DNA of 5,764 bases from Bacteroides sp. GTDB taxonomy: Bacteria > Bacteroidota > Bacteroidia > Bacteroidales > Bacteroidaceae. The notes under the pieces are model-generated. The model worked only from the letters and a program-made list of their open reading frames with translations, did not search any database and was not told where the DNA came from. Every line of letters begins with the position of its first letter. The first letter of the stretch is position 1. The stretch lies in the NCBI GenBank assembly GCA_019412865.1, contig DXOJ01000050.1, positions 1 to 5,764 on the forward strand. Direction: 5' to 3'. A program made the translations under genes and the position numbers. Positions 1 to 5,764 of this stretch are shown one piece after another.

Positions 1-13
1 CAATTATATGTTG

Positions 14-21
14 TATTTTTG
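14..21 (+). promoter_or_regulatory. Probable Bacteroides-type -7 promoter element
   Basis: The sequence TATTTTTG matches the Bacteroides primary-sigma -7 consensus TAnnTTTG at every fixed position. It ends 27 bp before the ATG at 49, so transcription would begin at roughly 26-30 and leave a leader of about 20 nt. The matching -33 element (TTTG, about 19-21 bp upstream) would fall outside the window and cannot be checked. This would be the promoter for the calcium ATPase and, given the tight spacing, probably the whole five-gene set. The motif is short and the region is A/T-rich, so a chance match is possible. Confidence 0.6.
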
Positions 22-48
22 CAGTTCAAATTAAACGCATGTATCTGC

Positions 49-2754
49 ATGAGTACAAATAAAAATGACTATTATCATTTAGGACTTACGGATAACGAAG
101 TCCTACAAAGCAGGGAGAAAAATGGTATTAACCTGTTAACGCCCCCCAAGCGTCCTTCTCTCTGGAAGCTCTATCTGGAAAAATTTGAAGACCCGGTTGT
201 GCGTGTGTTATTAGTGGCAGCCGCTTTCTCGTTAATCATCTCCATCATCGAAAACGAATATGCTGAAACGATCGGAATCATAGCCGCTATCTTACTGGCT
301 ACCGGAATCGGTTTCTTTTTCGAATATGATGCCAGCAAGAAATTTGACTTGCTGAATGCAGTCAATGAAGAAACATTGGTAAAAGTGATCCGGAACGGAC
401 GTGTACAGGAAATCCCTCGTAAAGACATAGTGGTAGGTGATATTGTGATTCTGGAAACAGGTGAAGAAATTCCCGCTGATGGAGAGTTACTGGAAGCTAT
501 CTCTCTGCAAGTGAATGAATCCAATCTGACCGGAGAACCTGTTATCAATAAAACCACTGTAGAAACGGATTTTGATGAAGAAGCGACTTATGCTTCTAAT
601 CTGGTGATGCGTGGTACTACAGTAGTGGATGGTCATGGAACCATGCGTGTGCTGCATGTGGGTGATGCTACTGAAATCGGGAAAGTAGCCCGGCAGAGCA
701 CAGAGGACAACCTCGAGCCCACCCCGCTGAACATACAGTTGACCAAACTTGCAAACCTGATCGGAAAGATCGGCTTTACCGTTGCCGGTCTTGCTTTTCT
801 CATATTCTTTGTCAAGGATGTATTGTTATTTTTTGATTTCGGTTCGCTGAACGGGTGGCATGAGTGGCTTCCGGTTTTCGAACGGACACTGAAATATTTT
901 ATGATGGCAGTTACACTGATTGTAGTAGCTGTGCCTGAAGGATTGCCAATGAGTGTCACGCTTAGTCTGGCATTGAATATGCGCCGTATGCTTTCCACCA
1001 ACAACTTGGTGCGGAAAATGCACGCTTGCGAAACAATGGGAGCCATCACCGTGATTTGTACGGATAAAACCGGCACACTGACGCAAAATCTGATGCAAGT
1101 GCACGAACCCAATTTCTATGGTATCAAAAATGGCAGCGACTTGTCTGATGATGATATCAGCGCACTTATCGCAGAGGGAATCAGTGCTAATTCAACAGCT
1201 TTCCTTGAAGAATCAACCCATGGAGAGAAACCGAAAGGTGTAGGAAATCCAACCGAAGTGGCTTTATTGCTCTGGCTTAACAAACAGGGAAGAGATTACC
1301 TGCAACTCCGCGAGCAAGCACATGTCCTCGATCAACTCACCTTCTCTACCGAACGGAAATTCATGGCAACTCTTGTTGAATCTCCCCTGATCGGCAAAAA
1401 AATACTTTATATAAAAGGAGCTCCTGAAATTGTTCTGGGCAAGTGTAAAGAAGTTGTTCTGGATGGACGGCGAGTGGATGCGGTAGAGTATCGTTCTACA
1501 GTGGAAGCACAACTGTTGAGCTATCAAAATATGGCTATGCGTACACTTGGATTTGCATTCAAGATTGTCGGAGAAAATGAGCCGAACGATTGCACGGAAC
1601 TAGTTTCAGCCAACGACCTCAATTTCTTGGGAGTGGTTGCCATCTCCGACCCGATTCGTCCGGATGTGCCTGCTGCGGTTGCGAAATGCCAGTCTGCAGG
1701 TATCGGCATCAAGATCGTGACCGGTGACACTCCGGGAACTGCCACGGAAATCGCACGCCAGATCGGTCTCTGGAACCCCGAAACTGATACGGAACGAAAT
1801 CGAATCACCGGTGTTGCATTTGCCGAATTGAGCGACGAAGAAGCACTGGACAGAGTGATGGACTTAAAAATCATGTCCCGCGCCCGCCCGACAGACAAAC
1901 AGCGTCTGGTACAACTGCTTCAACAAAAAGGAGCTGTCGTAGCTGTGACCGGAGACGGAACGAATGATGCCCCGGCTTTAAATCATGCCCAAGTAGGCTT
2001 GTCAATGGGTACAGGTACTTCTGTAGCCAAAGAGGCCAGTGATATCACATTGCTCGATGACTCCTTCAACAGTATCGGAACCGCTGTTATGTGGGGACGT
2101 TCATTGTATAAGAATATCCAGCGTTTCATAGTTTTCCAGCTGACAATCAACTTTGTGGCATTGCTTATCGTTCTGCTAGGCTCCGTAATCGGTACGGAAC
2201 TTCCGCTGACTGTAACACAGATGTTATGGGTGAACCTGATTATGGATACTTTTGCCGCTTTGGCTCTTGCCTCCATTCCACCCAGCGAAACTGTCATGCT
2301 TGAGAAACCCCGTCGCAGTACCGATTTTATTATCAGTAAGGCAATGAGATCTAATATAATAGGTGTGGGCTCTATCTTCCTCATCGTATTGCTCGGAATG
2401 ATTTATTATTTCGACCACAGTACACAAGGAATGAATGTGCACAACCTGACCATTTTCTTCACCTTCTTTGTCATGCTGCAATTCTGGAATCTGTTCAATG
2501 CCCGTGTATTCGGCACTACCGATTCGGCATTCAAGGGACTTTCCAAATCGTATGGAATGGAACTTATTGTACTGGCTATTCTTGGCGGACAATTCCTCAT
2601 CGTACAGTTCGGTGGAGCTGTATTCCGTACAGAACCGCTTGACTGGCAAACCTGGCTTCTTATTATAGGCGTTTCGTCCACGGTGTTATGGGTTGGAGAA
2701 CTTATTCGCTTTGTTCAACGTATTATTCACAAAAAAAACAGAAATGAAAAGTAA
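49..2754 (+). CDS. PMCA-type (P2B) calcium-translocating P-type ATPase
   Basis: This 901-residue inner-membrane pump is predicted to export Ca2+ from the cytoplasm using ATP. In order it shows an N-terminal cation-ATPase segment, M1 and M2 (about 50-66 and 73-92), an actuator domain with TGE at 161-163, M3 (about 241-264), and M4 with PEGLP at 296-300. The phosphorylation motif DKTGT follows at 339-343 (aspartyl-phosphate D339), then nucleotide-binding KGAPE at 456-460, TGD at 558-560 and hinge TGDGTND at 634-640. Six C-terminal membrane segments follow. Likely calcium ligands are E297 in M4 and N729 and D733 in M6 (WVNLIMDTFAALAL). This matches the single-site PMCA pattern rather than the two-site SERCA pattern. 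The protein ends about 15 residues after M10, without the long calmodulin-binding tail of animal PMCAs. ATG 49 is preferred because the in-frame TTG at 19 lies within the predicted -7 element. The stop overlaps the next gene by 11 bp. Ion specificity is inferred from family motifs; the P2B assignment is strong. Confidence 0.95.
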   Translation: MSTNKNDYYHLGLTDNEVLQSREKNGINLLTPPKRPSLWKLYLEKFEDPVVRVLLVAAAFSLIISIIENEYAETIGIIAAILLATGIGFFFEYDASKKFDLLNAVNEETLVKVIRNGRVQEIPRKDIVVGDIVILETGEEIPADGELLEAISLQVNESNLTGEPVINKTTVETDFDEEATYASNLVMRGTTVVDGHGTMRVLHVGDATEIGKVARQSTEDNLEPTPLNIQLTKLANLIGKIGFTVAGLAFLIFFVKDVLLFFDFGSLNGWHEWLPVFERTLKYFMMAVTLIVVAVPEGLPMSVTLSLALNMRRMLSTNNLVRKMHACETMGAITVICTDKTGTLTQNLMQVHEPNFYGIKNGSDLSDDDISALIAEGISANSTAFLEESTHGEKPKGVGNPTEVALLLWLNKQGRDYLQLREQAHVLDQLTFSTERKFMATLVESPLIGKKILYIKGAPEIVLGKCKEVVLDGRRVDAVEYRSTVEAQLLSYQNMAMRTLGFAFKIVGENEPNDCTELVSANDLNFLGVVAISDPIRPDVPAAVAKCQSAGIGIKIVTGDTPGTATEIARQIGLWNPETDTERNRITGVAFAELSDEEALDRVMDLKIMSRARPTDKQRLVQLLQQKGAVVAVTGDGTNDAPALNHAQVGLSMGTGTSVAKEASDITLLDDSFNSIGTAVMWGRSLYKNIQRFIVFQLTINFVALLIVLLGSVIGTELPLTVTQMLWVNLIMDTFAALALASIPPSETVMLEKPRRSTDFIISKAMRSNIIGVGSIFLIVLLGMIYYFDHSTQGMNVHNLTIFFTFFVMLQFWNLFNARVFGTTDSAFKGLSKSYGMELIVLAILGGQFLIVQFGGAVFRTEPLDWQTWLLIIGVSSTVLWVGELIRFVQRIIHKKNRNEK

Positions 2755-3367
2755 AGGAATAAAAAACCTTCTTATTGATTTGGGTGGTGTACTTATCAAT
2801 CTCGACCGCCAACGTTGCATTGAGCACTTTCAGAAGTTAGGGCTCCAAAACGTGGATGACTTGCTGGATATCCAGAATCAGGACGGAATCCTGATGCAAC
2901 AAGAAAAAGGATTGATTACACCTGCCGAATTCCGTGACGGAGTTCGTAAAATGATAGGCAAAGCAGTTAGCGACAAACAAATAGATGCAGCCTGGAATAG
3001 TTTTCTAGTAGATATACCCACACAAAAACTTGATTTATTATTAAAATTACGTGAGAAATATGTCGTCTACTTATTGAGCAATACTAACCAAATTCATTGG
3101 GAATGGACATGCGCTCATTTGTTTCCTTACCGCACCTTTAAGGTGGAAGATTATTTTGAAAAAACATACCTCTCTTTTGAAATGAAAATGGCCAAGCCCG
3201 AACCGGAGATCTTCAAGGCAATCATAGAGGATGCCGGAATCGAACCGCAAGAGACGCTCTTTATTGATGACTCTGAAATGAACTGTAAGACAGCCCAAAA
3301 TTTAGGAATTTCCACCTATACAGCGAAAGCAGGCGAAGACTGGAGCCATCTTTTCAACCTTAAATAA
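2744..3367 (+). CDS. HAD-superfamily hydrolase, probable small-molecule phosphatase (YihX/YigB-like, C1 cap)
   Basis: This cytoplasmic protein has 207 residues, a usual size for subfamily I HAD phosphatases. Motif I is LLIDLGGVL with nucleophile D12. A helical C1-type cap spans about 18-100. Motif II is LLSNTN with S112, motif III is AKPEPEIF with K151, and motif IV is LFIDDSEMN with D175 and D176. The position two after the nucleophile is Gly14, not the Asp acid/base of classic phosphatases. E. coli YihX, a glucose-1-phosphate phosphatase, also lacks that Asp (DLGNV), so activity is not excluded. ATG 2744 is chosen because motif I follows at once; a TTG at 2693 would add 17 residues lying inside the ATPase coding region. 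The 11-bp overlap with the ATPase suggests coupled translation, and ribF starts 10 bp downstream. The substrate cannot be read from the sequence. A flavin-pathway phosphate ester is a guess from context, and a sugar phosphate is equally possible. Confidence 0.88.
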   Translation: MKSKGIKNLLIDLGGVLINLDRQRCIEHFQKLGLQNVDDLLDIQNQDGILMQQEKGLITPAEFRDGVRKMIGKAVSDKQIDAAWNSFLVDIPTQKLDLLLKLREKYVVYLLSNTNQIHWEWTCAHLFPYRTFKVEDYFEKTYLSFEMKMAKPEPEIFKAIIEDAGIEPQETLFIDDSEMNCKTAQNLGISTYTAKAGEDWSHLFNLK

Positions 3368-3377
3368 ATTTAGAGAT

Positions 3378-4325
3378 ATGCAGATTATACGTGACACATC
3401 GGCAATTACCCCGGAACCCTGCGTAGCTACTATCGGTTTCTTTGATGGGGTGCATGCAGGACATCGCTATCTGATTCAGCAAGTGAAGGAGATAGCCGCC
3501 GCGAAAGGTCTACGCTCTGCATTGGTTACTTTTCCCGTTCATCCCCGAAAAGTGATGAATGCGGAGTATCGTCCGGAACTGCTGACTACTCCCGAAGAAA
3601 AAATAAGCCTGCTTGCAGACATCGGGGTAGATTACTGCCTGATGCTTGACTTCACTCCTGAAATTTCCCGGCTTACTGCCCGGGAGTTTATGACACAGCT
3701 GTTAAAAGAGCGTTATCAGGTAAAATATCTGGTTATCGGCTATGACCATCGTTTCGGACATAACCGCAGCGAAGGTTTCGAAGATTATGTACGTTATGGA
3801 AAGGAAATTGGCATAGAAGTGATTCGCGCCAAAGCGTATACCAGCAATATAGAAATAGGGAATGAACCCAACATTCCGGTGAGTTCTTCCCTGATCCGCA
3901 AACTTCTTCATGAAGGAGAAGTTAGCCTGGCCGCCCATTGTCTGAAATATGAATATTTCCTTGACGGGATCGTAGTAGGCGGCTATCAGGTAGGCAGAAA
4001 GATAGGTTTCCCAACAGCCAATTTACGGGTGGATGATCCCGATAAACTGATTCCTGCCGATGGCGTATATGCCGTATGGGTAACATTTGACGGAGAAACG
4101 TATATGGGGATGCTGAATATAGGTGTCCGCCCGACGATAGACAATGGTCCGAACCGGACGATTGAGGTGAATATCCTCCACTTCCATTCTGACATATATG
4201 ATAAATTCATCCGGCTTACTTTTGTTAAACGGACACGTCCCGAACTGAAATTCTCCAGTATCGACGAGTTAATAACACAGCTCCATAAGGATGCTGAAGA
4301 GACAGAAACAATTCTTAAAAAATAG
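3378..4325 (+). CDS. ribF: Bifunctional riboflavin kinase / FAD synthetase (FMN adenylyltransferase)
   Basis: RibF phosphorylates riboflavin to FMN and then adenylylates FMN to FAD in the cytoplasm. The 315 residues match the usual bacterial length of about 310. The N-terminal nucleotidyltransferase module shows GFFDGVHAGH at 20-29, TFPVHPRKV at 51-59, GYDHRFGHNR at 121-130, and the SSSLIR segment at 169-174. The C-terminal riboflavin kinase module shows GRKIGFPTAN at 206-215, including the PTAN motif that binds the nucleotide and metal. It also has NIGVRPT at 247-253, and TIEV with E263 in the position of the catalytic base known from Corynebacterium RibF. All key motifs of both modules are present, so both activities are expected. 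The start ATG 3378 follows an A/T-rich stretch with a weak AGAG 5 nt upstream. It lies 10 bp after the HAD gene and 6 bp before a small membrane ORF, so it is probably cotranscribed with both. No FMN riboswitch-like sequence precedes it. Confidence 0.97.
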   Translation: MQIIRDTSAITPEPCVATIGFFDGVHAGHRYLIQQVKEIAAAKGLRSALVTFPVHPRKVMNAEYRPELLTTPEEKISLLADIGVDYCLMLDFTPEISRLTAREFMTQLLKERYQVKYLVIGYDHRFGHNRSEGFEDYVRYGKEIGIEVIRAKAYTSNIEIGNEPNIPVSSSLIRKLLHEGEVSLAAHCLKYEYFLDGIVVGGYQVGRKIGFPTANLRVDDPDKLIPADGVYAVWVTFDGETYMGMLNIGVRPTIDNGPNRTIEVNILHFHSDIYDKFIRLTFVKRTRPELKFSSIDELITQLHKDAEETETILKK

Positions 4326-4331
4326 ATTCTT

Positions 4332-4421
4332 ATGCAAAAGTCATTTATGAGCATCTCTTTGGTGGTAATAGCTATATCCATGTTAGCTATGTTTATCTAT
4401 AGTTTCTTTACCACTAAATAA
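4332..4421 (+). CDS. Predicted 29-residue single-pass membrane peptide
   Basis: An ATG-TAA frame of 29 codons fills the space between ribF and the protease gene, with 6 bp free on each side. It starts MQKSFMSISL, continues with an uninterrupted hydrophobic stretch at about residues 7-26, and ends SFFTTK. There is a lysine near each end and no acidic residue, as in many genuine bacterial membrane microproteins. An alternative start is the Met at codon 6 (4347). The upstream region is A-rich with no Shine-Dalgarno site, which is normal in Bacteroides. It is in the same reading frame as ribF, separated by the TAG stop and two codons. I do not recognise a family. It may be a small partner of a membrane protein, for example the downstream CPBP protease, but that rests on position only. 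A chance hydrophobic ORF in A/T-rich spacer DNA remains possible. Confidence 0.5.
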   Translation: MQKSFMSISLVVIAISMLAMFIYSFFTTK

Positions 4422-4427
4422 AAAAAC

Positions 4428-5222
4428 ATGAAAACGGCTATCAAGTTAGTATTAATAGACCTTCTCATTGCGCAGATTATTGCTCCAATCCTGATTATGA
4501 TTCCCTGTACGATCTATTTGTTCGTCACCACGGGAAATCTGGATAAAGTCACTCTGACGCAAATGATTATGATCCCGGCACAACTAGCCGGTCAGATTAT
4601 GATGGGTATTTATCTATGGAAAGCCGGTTATATCAGTAAAAAGAGGGCAACATGGTTACCAGTATCGGCCTCTTATCTGGTTTGCAGTGCCATCGCAATC
4701 CTCACTTGCGGGTTTGCAGTCTCCTCATTAATGAGCCTGCTGGATTGGATTCCTAATATCATGGAACAATCTTTCAACATTCTCCAATCCGGCTGGGGCG
4801 GTATTCTTGCAATAGCTATCGTAGGCCCCGTACTTGAAGAGTTATTGTTTCGCGGAGCCATCACCCACGCTTTACTTCAGCAATACAATCCGACTAAAGC
4901 AATTCTGATTTCCGCACTTCTGTTCGGTGTCTTTCATATAAATCCCGCCCAGATCCTTCCGGCATTTCTGATCGGTATCCTGTTGGCATGGACTTATTAC
5001 AAAACAGGCAGTCTGATACCTTGTATACTCATGCATGTACTAAACAACTCATTGTCAGTCTATCTTAGTATCAAATATCCCGAAGCAGAAAATATGGACG
5101 ACCTGATTAACGGTACCCCGTATCTCATCGTCCTATTCGGGTCAATCCTCCTGTTTATCGGTATCATACTGACCATGAATTTTCACCACAGAGGACTCAG
5201 AGGACACAAAGGTTTATACTGA
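4428..5222 (+). CDS. CPBP (CAAX/Abi) family intramembrane glutamic metalloprotease
   Basis: This polytopic inner-membrane protein of 264 residues has seven or eight hydrophobic segments. The CPBP signature is complete. Motif 1 is EELLFRG at 137-143 (E137, E138, R142), motif 2 is FGVFH at 166-170 (H170), and motif 3 is HVLNN at 203-207 (H203, N207). Eukaryotic Rce1 members cleave prenylated CAAX proteins. Bacterial members vary, with roles proposed in bacteriocin self-immunity, membrane-protein processing and regulation, so the substrate here is unknown. ATG 4428 is 6 bp after the small membrane ORF and preceded by an A-run. The last membrane segment ends near residue 250. The final residues, HHRGLRGHKGLY, are hydrophilic and are encoded by the left arm of the inverted repeat at 5182-5295, so the native C-terminus may have been replaced. 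The catalytic core is untouched and the enzyme should be active. Confidence 0.9.
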   Translation: MKTAIKLVLIDLLIAQIIAPILIMIPCTIYLFVTTGNLDKVTLTQMIMIPAQLAGQIMMGIYLWKAGYISKKRATWLPVSASYLVCSAIAILTCGFAVSSLMSLLDWIPNIMEQSFNILQSGWGGILAIAIVGPVLEELLFRGAITHALLQQYNPTKAILISALLFGVFHINPAQILPAFLIGILLAWTYYKTGSLIPCILMHVLNNSLSVYLSIKYPEAENMDDLINGTPYLIVLFGSILLFIGIILTMNFHHRGLRGHKGLY

Positions 5223-5295
5223 CAAGGGATATGTAGTAATCGCAAAATGTGTAATTCAAAAAAGACTCTGTGTACTCAGCGTCCTCTGTGGTGAA
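5182..5295. repeat. REP/MITE-like inverted repeat with CACCACAGAGGAC arms
   Basis: The left arm (5182-5211) and right arm (5266-5295) are inverted copies. The outer 15 bp, TTCACCACAGAGGAC at 5182-5196, are perfectly complementary to 5281-5295. The next 15 positions match at 11, giving 26 of 30 overall, around a 54-bp centre. The left arm contains the unit CAGAGGAC twice (5189-5196 and 5198-5205), a 9-bp period. From memory, strings of the form CACCACAGAGGACACAGAG recur in many bacterial genomes including Bacteroides, so this is probably one copy of a dispersed palindromic family. That link is recollection, not a search result. The left arm is read as the 3' end of the CPBP gene, and the right arm ends 2 bp before the sufE stop codon. 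No transposase gene is present. Confidence 0.75.
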
Positions 5296-5310
5296 TTTTA
5301 TTTCTCTTTC
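5182..5310. terminator. Possible bidirectional terminator between convergent genes
   Basis: The perfect 15-bp outer stem of the inverted repeat can pair in RNA from either strand. In the + direction the right arm is followed by a T-rich run (TTTTATTTCTCTTT, from 5297). In the - direction the left arm is followed by GAAAATTC, which is a poor U-tract. The arms are 54-84 nt apart, far more than in a standard intrinsic terminator, so hairpin formation would be slower. Its position between two converging genes favours a termination or transcript-end-protecting role, but this is inferred. Confidence 0.35.
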
Positions 5311-5720
5311 GCTTTGAATGCTAATGCATACATTCGTATTTGTTTTACCATCGACAGCAAACCATTGCTACGCGTTGGCGATAGATGCTCTTTCAGTCCG
5401 ATCTTGTCTATAAAATAAAGATCTGCATTCAAGATTTCATCAGGAGTATGTCCGGAAAGGACTTTAATCAACAAGGCAATAATTCCCTTTACAATCAAAG
5501 CATCGCTTTCTGCTTTAAAAACGATTTTACCATCCACATCATCCGCTTGAAGCCATACCCTGCTCTGGCATCCTTCAATCAGATTTTGTTCCGTCTTATA
5601 TTTTTCTTCAAGTGGTTCCTGCTCATTCCCCAGATCAATAAGTAATTGATAACGGTCCATCCAATCGTCGAAGTCACTGAATTCCGCAATCACTTCATCT
5701 TGTAGTTCATTAATTGACAT
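5298..5720 (-). CDS. sufE: SufE family sulfur acceptor protein for Fe-S cluster assembly
   Basis: This cytoplasmic protein of 140 residues is close to the 138 of E. coli SufE. It accepts persulfide sulfur from a SufS-type cysteine desulfurase, stimulates that enzyme and passes sulfur to the SufBCD scaffold. The diagnostic segment LIEGCQSRVWLQ is at 47-58, with the sulfur-accepting cysteine at position 51, the same number as in E. coli. The fold continues through VKGIIALLIKVLSG (77-90) and the conserved C-terminal LSPTRSNGLLSM (113-124). The protein begins MSINELQDEV; the start is the ATG complementary to 5718-5720, preceded by a very A/T-rich leader. It is the only - strand gene here and converges on the CPBP gene. 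Its stop lies 2 bp from the inverted repeat. No sufS, sufB, sufC or sufD lies in the window, so the partner enzymes must be encoded elsewhere. Confidence 0.95.
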   Translation of the reverse strand: MSINELQDEVIAEFSDFDDWMDRYQLLIDLGNEQEPLEEKYKTEQNLIEGCQSRVWLQADDVDGKIVFKAESDALIVKGIIALLIKVLSGHTPDEILNADLYFIDKIGLKEHLSPTRSNGLLSMVKQIRMYALAFKAKEK

Positions 5721-5740
5721 TATAGTAATTATTTAATTAG

Positions 5741-5748
5741 ACAATATA
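5741..5748 (-). promoter_or_regulatory. Weak candidate -7 element for sufE
   Basis: On the - strand the sequence TATATTGT lies 20 bp upstream of the sufE ATG. It keeps TAnnTT of the Bacteroides -7 consensus but not the final TG in register. Its -33 partner would lie beyond the right edge of the window. The location fits a short-leader promoter like that of the calcium ATPase, but the match is imperfect in A/T-rich DNA. Confidence 0.25.
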
Positions 5749-5764
5749 CCAATGTGCGAATAAC

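Noticed and set aside
171..2649. Several open frames of 87-159 codons on the - strand beneath the calcium ATPase gene (for example 171-557, 633-1112, 1524-1898, 1983-2384).
   Set aside because: They lie wholly opposite a gene with strong family motifs, show no recognisable domains, and have the composition expected from reading the complement of membrane-protein codons.
2468..2668. A 66-codon + strand frame inside the 3' part of the ATPase gene.
   Set aside because: It overlaps M8-M10 of the pump in another frame and has no supporting motif or start context.
4310..4325. The A-run before the ribF stop, considered as a programmed -1 frameshift site.
   Set aside because: The run is only six A after a T, so the P-site tRNA would not re-pair well, and the next ORF is in the same frame, so no shift is needed to reach it.
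3702..4381. Open frames of 78 and 131 codons on the - strand opposite ribF (3702-3938 and 3986-4381).
   Set aside because: They are shadows of conserved ribF coding sequence, and the second would also run antisense through the more plausible small membrane ORF.
5189..5205. The repeated CAGAGGAC units, considered as part of a CRISPR array.
   Set aside because: Only two 8-bp units with 1 bp between them in one arm; there are no spacers of regular length and no cas genes.
4428..5222. The CPBP protease with the neighbouring small peptide, considered as a bacteriocin-immunity or abortive-infection system.
   Set aside because: There is no bacteriocin precursor with a leader, no transporter or maturation gene, and the operon is otherwise housekeeping. 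The CPBP fold alone does not show such a role.
5385..5645. An 86-codon + strand frame opposite sufE.
   Set aside because: It is the complement of a clearly conserved SufE protein and has no recognisable features of its own.

Overview
The window looks like chromosomal DNA from a Bacteroides or close Bacteroidales relative. The evidence is a TATTTTTG element matching the Bacteroides -7 consensus TAnnTTTG ahead of the first gene, A/T-rich start regions with no strong Shine-Dalgarno sites, moderate GC content, and protein sequences that resemble Bacteroidales orthologues as I remember them. No database search was possible, so the genus is inferred.

Five genes on the + strand are packed head to tail from position 49 to 5222 and look like one operon. 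They are a PMCA-type (P2B) calcium-pumping P-type ATPase (49-2754), a HAD-superfamily hydrolase whose start overlaps the ATPase stop by 11 bp (2744-3367), the bifunctional riboflavin kinase/FAD synthetase ribF (3378-4325), a 29-codon ORF predicted to encode a single-pass membrane peptide (4332-4421), and a CPBP (CAAX/Abi) family intramembrane protease (4428-5222). Gaps between them are 10 bp or less. The functions do not form one obvious pathway. The closest thematic pair is the HAD hydrolase with ribF, because HAD phosphatases act at steps in and around flavin metabolism.

On the - strand, a SufE-type sulfur acceptor gene (5298-5720) converges on the operon. Its conserved cysteine (Cys51) supports a role in Fe-S cluster assembly with a SufS-type desulfurase encoded elsewhere.

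The 75-bp gap between the convergent genes is largely filled by an inverted repeat (5182-5295) with arms built from CACCACAGAGGAC-type sequence. It looks like a dispersed REP/MITE-like palindromic element. The left arm is translated as the last 12-13 residues of the protease, and the right arm stops 2 bp short of the sufE stop codon. It could serve as a bidirectional terminator.

I found no tRNA, rRNA, CRISPR array, transposase or phage gene. Nothing here clearly amounts to a new defence or mobile system. The items most worth a second look are the small membrane ORF, the repeat element that supplies the end of a coding sequence, and the HAD-ribF pairing.
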